Source of the DNA: Pseudoclavibacter sp. 13-3
Lineage (GTDB): Bacteria > Actinomycetota > Actinomycetes > Actinomycetales > Microbacteriaceae
NCBI RefSeq assembly: GCF_021168475.1
Contig: NZ_JAJOZT010000002.1
Location: forward strand, 186,001-250,000
Length of the DNA stretch: 64,000 bases
Direction: 5' to 3'
Shown one piece after another: positions 41,126 through 49,401 of this stretch. The notes beneath the pieces were generated by a model. It saw only the letters and a list, made by a program, of their open reading frames with translations. It ran no database searches and was not told where the DNA came from. The position numbers and the translations under genes are program-made. The first letter of the stretch is position 1, and every line of letters starts with the position of its first letter.

Positions 41126-42685
41126 ATGAAGAAAACGAAACGAAGTCTCGTTGTCGCTGCGGCATTGGCTGTGGTGATATCACTCACCGGATGTGCTGGC
41201 GGCTCCTCGACCGGTGGAACGCCGAAAGAAGGCGGAACGGCTCGGATCGCATTGAACGCGAACCCCGTTACGCTTGACCCCATCATGACTGGTGCGTATG
41301 TCACGCGAGATGTGACTCGTAATGTGTTCGAGTCGCTTGTGACTCTGGATGCTGATGGAAACGTTGCGCCGTTGCTGGCCGAGAGCTATGACGTCAGCGA
41401 TGACAACAAGACCTTCACTTTCAAACTTCGTCAAGGTGTGAAGTTCCACAATGGCGCTGTCATGACGGCAGAGGACGTTGTGGCCTCGGTGCAGCGCTGG
41501 GCATCACAGTCGTTGGTTGGTAAGACCTACTTCGGCGATGCGACCGTTACCTCACCGTCGGCTGACACCGTGGTGATCCAGTCAGCGAAGCCCCTGGCGA
41601 CTGGTCTTTACCAGATGGCAGACATGAACCGAGCGATGGCGATCATGCCAAAGTCTGCTATTGATGCCGCAGATGCGACTGGCGTCAAGGAATACATCGG
41701 TACTGGCCCATTCAAGTTCGTCTCGTGGGAGAAAGACCAGAACATCAAACTGGAGAAGTTCGCCGACTACAAGAGCCCTGAGGGTGAGGCCAACGGCTAT
41801 GCCGGTGATCGTACGCCTCACCTTGACGCTCTGCAGTTTGACATCATTCCAGATAGCAACACGCGACTGGCGAACGTGACCAGCGGTACTGACCAAGTCG
41901 GCTACGCGCTCGCTGAGAGCCAGTATTCGCAGGTCAAGAACGATTCCACGCTGACGGCAGAGAATGACCCCATGGTCGAGGTGCTGCTGTTCAACAAGAA
42001 GCAAGGCGTCTTCGCGACCAACCAGAAGCTTCGCCAAGCCGTGCTTACTGGGCTGGACATGTCAAAGATTGCCAAGGCTGCACACCAGTCAGACGATCTT
42101 TACACGCTTGACGGTGGCATGATGCCAGCGAGCAGCTCGCTCCGTTCGGATGCATCACTCGATAAATACAACCAAGGAGATGTCGAGCAGTCCAAGCAGT
42201 TGGTCGCTGAGTCGGGTTACAACGGCGAGACCATTCACATGATGGCGAACAAGGATTACTCCTTCATGTACGATGGCTCGCTTGAGATCCAGCAGCAGTT
42301 GAAAGAGATCGGCCTCAACGTTCAACTTGATGTCATGGACTGGGCTACACAGCTGCAAAAACTGTTCGTGCCTGATGCCTGGGACATGATGCTCACCGAC
42401 TACAGCTACTCATCTGACCCGACGAACTATGCCTTCTTGCAACCCACCGGTTCAGGCTGGACCGTCAGCGACGATCTGACCAGCATCAACGAGCAGATCA
42501 ACACTGCCAGCACCGACAAAGAGAAGCAGGCCGGATATGACGCGCTACAGAACTGGTTCTATGACTACGTTCCTGTGGTCATCATCGACCAACTCGAGCA
42601 GGTCAGTGTCCGCACGAACTCGCTCAGCGGGTATCGCACGGGCATCCAGGGGCCCATCTTCTACTCGCTGCAGCTGACTGAGTAG
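41126..42685 (+). CDS. Peptide ABC transporter substrate-binding lipoprotein (family 5)
   Basis: The ATG has AAGGAGAAG upstream, and the 519-residue length is normal for DppA/OppA-type proteins. A signal peptide ends with the lipobox LTGC, so it is lipid-anchored. GGTARIALNANPVTLDPIM opens the mature fold. FESLVTLDADGNVAPLLAESYDVSDDNKTFTFKLRQGVKFHNG is the SBP_bac_5 signature region (seen in two conserved halves). YIGTGPFKFVSWEKDQNIKLEKF follows. It captures the solute for the permeases encoded upstream. The two amidases at either side of this operon suggest the ligand is a peptide or amide. Confidence 0.92.
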   Translation: MKKTKRSLVVAAALAVVISLTGCAGGSSTGGTPKEGGTARIALNANPVTLDPIMTGAYVTRDVTRNVFESLVTLDADGNVAPLLAESYDVSDDNKTFTFKLRQGVKFHNGAVMTAEDVVASVQRWASQSLVGKTYFGDATVTSPSADTVVIQSAKPLATGLYQMADMNRAMAIMPKSAIDAADATGVKEYIGTGPFKFVSWEKDQNIKLEKFADYKSPEGEANGYAGDRTPHLDALQFDIIPDSNTRLANVTSGTDQVGYALAESQYSQVKNDSTLTAENDPMVEVLLFNKKQGVFATNQKLRQAVLTGLDMSKIAKAAHQSDDLYTLDGGMMPASSSLRSDASLDKYNQGDVEQSKQLVAESGYNGETIHMMANKDYSFMYDGSLEIQQQLKEIGLNVQLDVMDWATQLQKLFVPDAWDMMLTDYSYSSDPTNYAFLQPTGSGWTVSDDLTSINEQINTASTDKEKQAGYDALQNWFYDYVPVVIIDQLEQVSVRTNSLSGYRTGIQGPIFYSLQLTE

Positions 42686-42695
42686 CCGATCTCTG

Positions 42696-42750
42696 CCAGC
42701 GTATGACGCTGGTGGTCGGGGGCATCATTCATTCGTGGATGGTGCCCCCG
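42696..42750 (+). terminator. Tandem hairpins between the binding-protein and amidase genes
   Basis: CCAGCG-TATGA-CGCTGG (42696-42712) is followed at once by CGGGGGCA (42717-42724) pairing with TGCCCCCG (42743-42750). No T-run follows. The pair may terminate most transcripts after the highly expressed binding protein while letting some continue into the amidase. Confidence 0.5.
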
Positions 42751-42806
42751 GACCCTCAGTGCTCGCGTGAGAGTGAGTGCAGCTGACAGGGTGAAGGAGA
42801 AGGAAG

Positions 42807-44768
42807 ATGGAGAATCCACGAGAAGTGGATGTGGTGGAGGCCTCGGTCGCCACATTGCGAGGCTGGCTCGAATGCGGAGCGGTGACAAGTACTGAGCTCG
42901 TCGTGCAGTATCTGAACAGGATCTTCCGCTATGACCTTGGTGGCATTCGTCTGAACGCCGTCCCTCTGGTGGCACGTGACGCATTCCTTGAGGCTGCCCG
43001 CCTCGATCGACTTCGGGCCGAGGGGCGGCTTCTCGGGCCTCTGCACGGCATTCCATTCACCGTGAAAGACAGTTATCTTGTGCGCGGCATGAGCATGGCC
43101 GCTGGATCGCCTGCATTGGTTGCGACCGAGTCGCATGAGGACAGCGCGACAGTCGCTAGGCTGCGCGCGGCAGGTGCGCTCGTGATCGGCCGCACCAACA
43201 TGCCGCCGATGGCTGCTGGTGGTGTGCAACGAGGGGTGTACGGGCGTGCCGAGAGCCCGTATAGCCGCGACTGGTTGTCAGCTGCTTGGGATTCTGGGTC
43301 GTCAAACGGGTCTGGCGTCTCGACTGCAGCGAGCTTCGCCGCATTCGGCATGGCTGAGGAGACCGTTTCTTCTGGCCGATCCCCGGCATCGAACAATGGT
43401 TTAGCGGCGTATACACCTTCTCGGGGCGTGCTCTCGCTGCGGGGCAACTGGCCGTTGCACGCGACAAAGGATGTCGTGGTGCCACATGCGCGCACGGTTG
43501 CTGATCTGTGTGAAGTTATCGACGTACTGGCCGTGCCTGACGACGATACGCGTGGCGATTTCTGGCGGCAGCAGCAGGCTGTCGAGCTTGCCACAGTTGA
43601 CCTGTCTGAAAGACAAGGGCTTGTTGGTCTGCGCATTGGTGTACTCAGCCCGTACGCGGGGCTGACCTCTGGAGAGATTCCCGCTGTGCACGTGCGGCCT
43701 AGTATTCGAAGGCTGTTCGATGAGGCGCTCGAGACCCTTCGCGCTCACGGGGCCCAAGTCATCTGGGTCGACTTTCCGCTGCGTGATCGTTATGAGTCGG
43801 CACCACGTACACTCGCATCGTTCGTGCGTGATGGGGTGCTGCCCGCCGAATGGATGAGCACGGAGTGGGGGGTGCTCAACCCCCTGGTGACGCAACAGTT
43901 CATGCGTGATTTCAACTTCACTGGTCCGCACTCACTTGTGAACATCGATTCCGAGACCATCTTTCCGACGCGGCCTGATTCGGTCGACCGCAAGTCGGGG
44001 CGTCAGTATGGTTTCTATCGTGAAGTCATCCCGCGTCTCGCTGAGCAATCCGTGCATGAGCTCGCTGACGTGCCCGGGCTTGCCGCGGGGGTACAAGGGC
44101 TCGAGCAGATTCGTCGCATCTGGCTGGAGAAGTGGATGCAAGACCAAGGCCTCGATGTTGTCGTCTTTCCGGCGAACTCAGATATTGGCGCAGCAAACAC
44201 TGACGTCAGCGTGGTTGAAGATGTCGTCGCACGGCAAGATGGCACGGGATTCTCCAACGGCAATCGCATGATTCGACATCTCGGCATTCCAACGGTCTCA
44301 GTGTGTATGGGCATCATGCCCGACACGGACATGCCCGTCGATATCACCTTTGCCGGGGTCTCTGGAGCAGATGGGACTTTGCTGCAGGTCGCCGCCGAGT
44401 ACGAACGTTCATCACAGCGCAGGTGTGCACCGCGCCGAACCCCGCAGCTGCCGGCCCTGCCGCGACTGGTTGGGGCCGGGGCTGTGGGCGGGCTGCCGAT
44501 TTCTGTGACTGCGCAACTCTCGCAGAACGAGCAGGCCCTGAGTTACGAGATCGTCAGCGACCAGCCCGTTGACCGGGCCAGAGTGTTCGTCAATGGCGAT
44601 CTGAAGGTTGAACTTGGTGCCCAAGAAACCACGGGAACGGTCTCGGTTGCAGACCACCTTGATGAGCGCGTTCTTGGCATCGTGGTTGTCGCCGCGGCCG
44701 GCGATGCCATTGGGGCAGCGGCAACCATCTGCGACCGACAGCGTGCACGAGGCAGAGGTGCCTTATGA
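42807..44768 (+). CDS. Long amidase-signature protein with atypical VSSGR loop and C-terminal extension
   Basis: This 653-residue amidase is about 150-180 residues longer than typical family members. Lys87 lies in GIPFTVKDSY and the cis-Ser pair 165/166 in DSGSSNGSG. The nucleophile aligns with Ser189 in EETVSSGRSPA, where most amidases have DTGGSIRxPA. The two glycines before the nucleophile are thus Val and Ser. The first 520 or so residues are the amidase fold; the rest, after TPQLPALPRLVG, looks like a beta-sandwich accessory domain. A paralogue with the same altered loop is at 51093-53093. It lies 121 bases after the peptide-transporter binding protein and probably hydrolyses its cargo. 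Substrate unknown. Confidence 0.82.
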   Translation: MENPREVDVVEASVATLRGWLECGAVTSTELVVQYLNRIFRYDLGGIRLNAVPLVARDAFLEAARLDRLRAEGRLLGPLHGIPFTVKDSYLVRGMSMAAGSPALVATESHEDSATVARLRAAGALVIGRTNMPPMAAGGVQRGVYGRAESPYSRDWLSAAWDSGSSNGSGVSTAASFAAFGMAEETVSSGRSPASNNGLAAYTPSRGVLSLRGNWPLHATKDVVVPHARTVADLCEVIDVLAVPDDDTRGDFWRQQQAVELATVDLSERQGLVGLRIGVLSPYAGLTSGEIPAVHVRPSIRRLFDEALETLRAHGAQVIWVDFPLRDRYESAPRTLASFVRDGVLPAEWMSTEWGVLNPLVTQQFMRDFNFTGPHSLVNIDSETIFPTRPDSVDRKSGRQYGFYREVIPRLAEQSVHELADVPGLAAGVQGLEQIRRIWLEKWMQDQGLDVVVFPANSDIGAANTDVSVVEDVVARQDGTGFSNGNRMIRHLGIPTVSVCMGIMPDTDMPVDITFAGVSGADGTLLQVAAEYERSSQRRCAPRRTPQLPALPRLVGAGAVGGLPISVTAQLSQNEQALSYEIVSDQPVDRARVFVNGDLKVELGAQETTGTVSVADHLDERVLGIVVVAAAGDAIGAAATICDRQRARGRGAL

Positions 44769-44851
44769 GCATGCTGATAAAGCTCTCGCTTACCAACCAT
44801 TCACTGCTGGAACGGGCCTGCCCGCACCAGCGAACTCAGCAGGAGGAACAC

Positions 44852-45694
44852 ATGTCGATTGTCGTCGCATATCGCGATTCCACATCAGGACGGGATGCCC
44901 TGATGCTCGGTGCACGCCTGGCATCCATCACCGCAGATGAACTGCACGTCGTGAGCGTCATCGCTCCGGCCGAGGATGCCAAAGGGGCTGCGGGTTTCGA
45001 AGCCCGTCGCCAGAAGACTCAAGACGCTCTCGACGACGTCGGCGCGTTAGTACCCGGAGGCCCAAGTGTGCGGGTGCACCTTGTTGTTGACCCGTCGGTG
45101 CCCGCTGGGCTGTTGACTGCGGCTCACGATCTTGACGCTCGCGTCATCGTCATCGGCACGGCACGCAACAGCTTGCTCAGCCGATTCTCGCTCGGCAGTG
45201 TGAGCAACGTGCTGCTGCACAGCGCCGATGTGGCGCTGGCGCTGGCTCCTGACAATGCCCGTGAGATCGGTCCTGCTGCTCCGCTGGTACGTGTCACGGT
45301 CGCCGTCGGTGATCTTGGAGGCAACCGCTCGATGTTTGATACCGCGACGCTGTTGGCGCAGCCGCAAGATACGCCGGTTCGTCTGCTGACGTTTAAAACA
45401 GTGCCCACCCTTGGCGAGGATGCCCTGCAGCGAGCTCGGCACACGCTCGATACTGCGGCGATCGAGCGGTTGCCAGAGCACCTTCGCGTGACCACACAGG
45501 TGGAGGTTGCTGGCCAGGTCGACCGTGCAGTCGATCAGGTGGACTGGGATCCAGGAGAGATCGCTTTGATCGGTTCATCGCGTTTGGCCCAGACGCGGCG
45601 CACGTTCTTGGGCAGCACTGCGGGAAAGCTCGTGCGCACCTTGCCGATTCCCATGATTATCGTGCCGCGTGACGGTCAGATTCGTCAGGGCTGA
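44852..45694 (+). CDS. Universal stress protein (tandem UspA domains)
   Basis: I use the ATG at 44852, which has AGGAGGA at 44841-44847; an earlier in-frame ATG overlapping the amidase stop has no such site. The 280 residues contain two Usp domains. The first runs from MSIVVAYRDSTSGRDAL to VIVIGTARNSLLSRFSLGSVSNVLLHSADV, and the second ends IALIGSSRLAQTRRTFLGSTAGKLVRTLPIPMIIVP. The G-x2-G-x9-G-(S/T) ATP-binding pattern is approximate in both. Usp proteins bind ATP or related ligands and modulate stress and metabolic responses. It closes the oligopeptide operon and the low-GC block. Confidence 0.88.
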   Translation: MSIVVAYRDSTSGRDALMLGARLASITADELHVVSVIAPAEDAKGAAGFEARRQKTQDALDDVGALVPGGPSVRVHLVVDPSVPAGLLTAAHDLDARVIVIGTARNSLLSRFSLGSVSNVLLHSADVALALAPDNAREIGPAAPLVRVTVAVGDLGGNRSMFDTATLLAQPQDTPVRLLTFKTVPTLGEDALQRARHTLDTAAIERLPEHLRVTTQVEVAGQVDRAVDQVDWDPGEIALIGSSRLAQTRRTFLGSTAGKLVRTLPIPMIIVPRDGQIRQG

Positions 45695-45713
45695 GGAAGT
45701 TTCGTTCTGCGCC

Positions 45714-46982
45714 TCAACCGCGAGGTCGCGCCGGCCGCGCCGGCAGCAGCATCGCGGCGATCAGCGCCGCCAGCAGACACAGCGAGACGATGCCCAGGGC
45801 CACCCCGGCCCAGTCGAACTTCTCGAAGACGCGCCCCAGCATCCACCCGAACACGCTGTTGCCGATGTAGAAGACGAGCTGGTAGACCGCTGTCGCCTGT
45901 GATCGACACGGCCCGGCGATCAGCGATGTCATGGCTGAGGTGACCGGGCTGGTCACGAAGTATCCCGCGGTGAAGAGCGCGACGCCCAGCACGATGACGG
46001 CCAACGGCGCGGTCAGTGTGAGCGCGGCACCACCGATCATCATGCCGATGCCGGTATAGAGCAGACGGCGATGCCCGAAGCGTCCGGCAACCGAGCCTGA
46101 CCACCGGGCGGTGAACGTGCCGACGAGATAGACGGTGAAGACCATGCTCGTGACGGCGGTGCTCAGACCGTATGGTGCGGCCTGCAGATGATAGCCGAGA
46201 AAGCTGAACAGCGAGAGAAACGACCCCATGAGCAGAAACGGCTGCGCATAGGCGCCCCAGAGCGCCGGTGTGGTCAGGGCCATTGCGAACCGTCGCCACG
46301 CTGAGAGCGAGGGAACAGCCGCTGTCGCAGCGGGCAGACGCTGCACGGCAGAGGAGCGTGGGGCATCTTTCGTGCGAAGTCGCGAAGGCAGGTATCCGTG
46401 CGGGGCCGGAACAGCGATGACAAAGACGGTGCAGGCGATGACGCACAGCACGGCGACTGTCATCAGCCCGAGCTGCCAGCCGAAGTGCTCGGCCACGAGG
46501 CCTGCGATGAGACGGCCGAGCAGGCCGCCGATGCTGTTGCCCGACACGAACGCGCCTGCTGCGGCGGTGACGCGACCAGCCGGCAGCTCGTCGGCGATGT
46601 AGGTGACGGCGATCGCCGGGATGGCGGCGAGGGCGAGGCCTTCGATCAGGCGAGATCCGAGAATCAGCGGCAGCGAGTGCAGGAACGGTGTGATCAGCCC
46701 GATCACGGCCGCCGAGACGGCAGACACCTTCATCACCCGCACGCGCCCCCAGCGATCGGCGGCAAAGGCCCACGGCAGCACCCCGATCGCAATGCCCGTG
46801 GTGGCCATTGAGATCGTGAGCGCGGCCTGGGAAGGATCGACGCCGAAGTCGGCCGAGATCTCGGGCAGCACCGACTGCACGCTGTAGAGCTGTGCAAAGG
46901 TGGCGAAGCCGGCTGCGAACAGCGCGAAGACGATGCGGTGGAACAGCGCGTCGGTCGCGTCGGGCCGCGATGTGGCGGGCAT
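45714..46982 (-). CDS. MFS transporter (YnfM/AraJ-like, 12 TM)
   Basis: Starting at ATG 46982, with CAGGAG upstream, gives 422 residues and about 12 transmembrane helices. VQSVLPEISADFGVDPSQAALTISM (helix 1-2 region) and AFAADRWGRVRVMKVSA (motif A, D-R-x-G-R) are typical of the inner-membrane MFS exporters related to YnfM and chloramphenicol exporters. A second motif-A-like GRFGHRRLLYTGIG opens the C-terminal half. Substrate cannot be predicted. The GC content returns to the host level here, so the gene lies just outside the catabolic block, convergent with the universal stress gene across a 19-base gap that shows no hairpin. Confidence 0.87.
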   Translation of the reverse strand: MPATSRPDATDALFHRIVFALFAAGFATFAQLYSVQSVLPEISADFGVDPSQAALTISMATTGIAIGVLPWAFAADRWGRVRVMKVSAVSAAVIGLITPFLHSLPLILGSRLIEGLALAAIPAIAVTYIADELPAGRVTAAAGAFVSGNSIGGLLGRLIAGLVAEHFGWQLGLMTVAVLCVIACTVFVIAVPAPHGYLPSRLRTKDAPRSSAVQRLPAATAAVPSLSAWRRFAMALTTPALWGAYAQPFLLMGSFLSLFSFLGYHLQAAPYGLSTAVTSMVFTVYLVGTFTARWSGSVAGRFGHRRLLYTGIGMMIGGAALTLTAPLAVIVLGVALFTAGYFVTSPVTSAMTSLIAGPCRSQATAVYQLVFYIGNSVFGWMLGRVFEKFDWAGVALGIVSLCLLAALIAAMLLPARPARPRG

Positions 46983-47113
46983 GAAAACTCCTGTGTGAGA
47001 GTGCGCGGCCCGCACGCAGACATCCTGATTCGCGAACCGGCACGATCATACTGCCGTCGTGTTTCTGCGGTGTGACGAGTGACGGCGGTGCGCCGCATGC
47101 TGCCTGTCGCCAA

Positions 47114-47198
47114 GCAGAGATACCGCCAGTCTCGTGAAATGCGGCCAGACATCGTGGTGATGCCGGCAGCGATTTCAGCGAGCTGGCGGTATCTCTGC
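47114..47198. repeat. Long inverted repeat (16 bp perfect, extended to about 28)
   Basis: GCAGAGATACCGCCAG (47114-47129) and CTGGCGGTATCTCTGC (47183-47198) are perfect inverted repeats. Inside them, CTCGTGAAAT and ATTTCAGCGAG continue the pairing with minor mismatches. The resulting 85-base hairpin fills most of the gap between the tautomerase (ending 47217) and the MFS gene. It could be a terminator for the tautomerase or one copy of an interspersed palindromic element; no T-run is present. Confidence 0.65.
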
Positions 47199-47216
47199 TG
47201 CCTGTGCCGCGGTGCG

Positions 47217-47621
47217 TCAGCGCTTCGGCACGCCCAGCTCGCCGGTGACGTACTGCGCGCGACCGAATCCGAAGGTCCAGTCGTTCGGCGTGTTCTCGAA
47301 GTAACCGAGGAAGATGTCCTCGCCGGCCACACCGACCTCGCCGAGGTTCTCGGCGATCTTCGCGTACAGCGCCTGCTTCGCCTCAGGAGTGCGGCCGCCC
47401 TGCGTGAAGATGTGAATCATCACGACGCCGTCGGTGCGCTCGAAGCCCAGCCCGGCATCCTCGGCGATGATCTCGCCCGGCTCGTGCTTGGTGATGATCT
47501 GAAAGCGATCGCGCACCGGAATCTTGTACACGTCGACGATGGCGCTGTGGATGCTGTCGGCGATGGCGCGCACGCTGGCGTCGTCGCGGGTCTTGTTCAC
47601 GTCGATTCTGACGAGTGGCAT
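47217..47621 (-). CDS. Tautomerase superfamily protein, malonate-semialdehyde-decarboxylase-like
   Basis: After removal of Met the 133-residue chain begins with Pro1, the catalytic base of the superfamily. The length and RDRFQIITKHEPGE, EDAGLGF and FENTPNDWTFGFGRAQYVTGEL follow malonate semialdehyde decarboxylase (MSAD) closely. Asp37 is conserved. The two arginines of the Pseudomonas enzyme (73 and 75, in RPR) are Gln73 and Gly75 here, with an Arg at 76; I recall that a coryneform MSAD also relies on Arg76 but cannot confirm it. It would decarboxylate malonate semialdehyde or hydrate a related acid. The omega-amino acid aminotransferase encoded 143 bases upstream could produce malonate semialdehyde from beta-alanine, so the pair fits a beta-alanine route. 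Confidence 0.8.
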   Translation of the reverse strand: MPLVRIDVNKTRDDASVRAIADSIHSAIVDVYKIPVRDRFQIITKHEPGEIIAEDAGLGFERTDGVVMIHIFTQGGRTPEAKQALYAKIAENLGEVGVAGEDIFLGYFENTPNDWTFGFGRAQYVTGELGVPKR

Positions 47622-47676
47622 GTTCGGGATTCTCTTTCTCTGTGTTCGGGTGGATGCGGAAATGCGTGAATGGTGT

Positions 47677-47718
47677 GCGGCCCGCAGACGTCAGGGGGGA
47701 GGTGCGCCTGCGGGCCGC
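47677..47718 (-). terminator. Hairpin between aminotransferase and tautomerase genes
   Basis: GCGGCCCGCAG (47677-47687) and CTGCGGGCCGC (47708-47718) form a perfect 11-bp stem with a 20-base loop in the 143-base gap. It may reduce transcription into the tautomerase; there is no T-run. Confidence 0.5.
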
Positions 47719-47764
47719 GACTTGGGTGGTGTGACGAATCGTCGGCCACACGCACGAGTCGTGC

Positions 47765-49111
47765 TCAGGCCTGCGCGGCCTCGTCAGCGATCGACAGGGT
47801 CTCGTCGATGATGTCGAGACCCTTCTTGAGCTCGTCGGCGGTGATGATCAGAGGAGGCGCGATGTGCACGCGGTTGCCGTGCACGACCGGCCACAGGCCC
47901 TTGGCGATGGCGGCCTTCTCGATGGCGACGAGCGGGTTGCCCTCGCCGCCGGCCTCGACGGCGGGCAGTGCTGCACGGGTCTCGCGGTCGCTCACCAGCT
48001 CGATCGCGGCGAACAGACCCTTGACGCGGAACTCGCCGATCGACGGGTGCTTGGCCTGCATCTGCTCGAGCCACGGCACCAGCACGGTGCTCTCGAGCTC
48101 GCGCACATGCTCGAGAATGCGGTCACGCTTGAGCACCTCGAAGGTCTTGACGCCGATCGCCGAGCCCAGCGGATGACCTGAGTAGGTCAGCCCGCCCGAG
48201 TACTTGCGCTCGTCGAAGGTCGCCGCGATGGCAGCGTTCATGATCACGCCGCCGAGCGGGGAGTATCCCGAGTTGACGCCCTTGGCGAAGGTCAGCAGGT
48301 CGGGGGTCACTTCGAACCCCTGCACGGCGAAGAGGTGGCCGGTGCGACCGAAGCCGACCATGACCTCGTCGGCGATGTACTGAATGCCGTACTTCGTGGC
48401 GATCTCGCGCACGCCCTGCAGGTAGCCGGGCGGCGGCACGAGCACGCCGTTGGTGCCGACGACGGTCTCGAGGATGATCGCCGCGACGGTGTCGGGGCCC
48501 TCGGAGAGAATGGTCTGCTCGAGGTGGGCGAGCGAACGCTCGGTCTCCTGCTCGGGCGTCTCGGCGTAGAACGCGGAGCGGTAGGCGAACGGGCCCCAGA
48601 AGTGCACGACCGAGGGGTCGGGCACGACAGGCTGCATGGTGCGGCGGCCCTCGCCGGTGAGCGCGATGGCGGTGCCGGTCGCGCCGTGGTAGCTGCGGTA
48701 GCTGGCGAGCACCTTGCTGCGGCCGGTGAATTCGCGCGCCAGGCGCACGGCGTTCTCATTGGCGTCTGCGCCGGCGTTGGTGAAGAACACCTTGCCGTCG
48801 TTGATCGGGCCGTTCTCGACGATGAGGCGAGCGAGTTCGCTGCGCTTGTCGTTGGCGAAGCCGGGGGCGATGGTGGCCAGCGTCTGCGCCTGGTCGATGA
48901 TCGCCTGCACCAGATCGGGGTGCTGATGGCCGAGGTTCAGGTTCACCAGCTGTGAGGCGAAGTCGAGGTATTCGTTGCCCTCGTAGTCGCTGAAGTAGAC
49001 GCCGTGGCCGGTCTTGACCGGAATCGGGTGAATCTTCTTCTGGGCCGACCAGGAGTGCAGCACATAGCGTGCATCCTCGTCGACGACGGTCGCTGCGTCG
49101 AGTTCAGTCAT
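47765..49111 (-). CDS. Class III aminotransferase (omega-amino acid / taurine-pyruvate type)
   Basis: ATG 49111, with AAAGG upstream, gives 448 residues. ADANENAVRLARE, YRSYHGATGTA, YIADEVMVGFGRTG and TFAKGVNSGYSPLGG (Schiff-base Lys at about 277) mark an omega-transaminase of the group annotated as taurine-pyruvate or beta-alanine-pyruvate aminotransferase. The LTYSGHPL block near 330 is also characteristic. It moves an omega-amino group to pyruvate or a 2-keto acid and leaves a semialdehyde. It differs clearly from the two AGXT2L-type enzymes in this window. A PucR regulator is encoded divergently, and an MSAD-like tautomerase lies downstream, which suggests conversion of beta-alanine to malonate semialdehyde and acetaldehyde. 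Confidence 0.88.
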   Translation of the reverse strand: MTELDAATVVDEDARYVLHSWSAQKKIHPIPVKTGHGVYFSDYEGNEYLDFASQLVNLNLGHQHPDLVQAIIDQAQTLATIAPGFANDKRSELARLIVENGPINDGKVFFTNAGADANENAVRLAREFTGRSKVLASYRSYHGATGTAIALTGEGRRTMQPVVPDPSVVHFWGPFAYRSAFYAETPEQETERSLAHLEQTILSEGPDTVAAIILETVVGTNGVLVPPPGYLQGVREIATKYGIQYIADEVMVGFGRTGHLFAVQGFEVTPDLLTFAKGVNSGYSPLGGVIMNAAIAATFDERKYSGGLTYSGHPLGSAIGVKTFEVLKRDRILEHVRELESTVLVPWLEQMQAKHPSIGEFRVKGLFAAIELVSDRETRAALPAVEAGGEGNPLVAIEKAAIAKGLWPVVHGNRVHIAPPLIITADELKKGLDIIDETLSIADEAAQA

Positions 49112-49401
49112 GTCGAGACCTTTCTGTGCGAATGAGATCGCGGTGTCCGTGGCAGAGGCAAGAAGCAGATGCCTGCCGATTGGTCTCAACGGTACGGAAC
49201 GACTCCACACCGAAAGCTCACGAATCAGTGCATGTACAGACATGGAACGCAGCGATATGCTGCATGAGTAACGCGGGTTTGCTGCTGAGGCGACGTCCTG
49301 CCCGGTCAGACGGCCGGTGTGCTCGCTGCGACCGGAATGTGAAGGCGACGTTACAGACGGGCCGAACCATTGCCTCCGACGAAAGGGCACGACACGACAT
49401 C
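49112..49401. promoter_or_regulatory. Divergent intergenic region, aminotransferase / PucR regulator
   Basis: The 290 bases must hold promoters for both genes. I see a ribosome site (AAAGG on the minus strand) for the aminotransferase and AAAGGG about 14 bases before the regulator start. There is no convincing -35/-10 pair or dyad beyond short ones such as TGTACA. Nothing codes here. Confidence 0.3.

Larger units (their letters stand above)
20245..45694. other. Lower-GC catabolic/uptake block (putative horizontally acquired island)
   Basis: From the SDR gene after aspA to the universal stress protein before the MFS gene, third codon positions carry far more A and T than the flanks. In 60-base stretches I counted 60% (24001), 62% (30001) and 60% (42001), against 75% (1201) and 73% (49981). 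Nearly every gene inside is for transport or catabolism, with two complete ABC systems. No integrase, transposase, tRNA or flanking direct repeat was found, so the ends are set only by composition and gene content. Confidence 0.55.

Noticed and set aside
44765-44851. Upstream in-frame start for the universal stress protein, overlapping the amidase stop
   Set aside because: The extra 29 residues are not Usp-like and the ATG at 44852 has a near-perfect AGGAGGA site.
49069-49401. N-terminal extension of the PucR regulator
   Set aside because: It would overlap the start of the divergent aminotransferase, and its sequence is Arg/Cys-rich noise; the PucR domain begins at the ATG at 49402.
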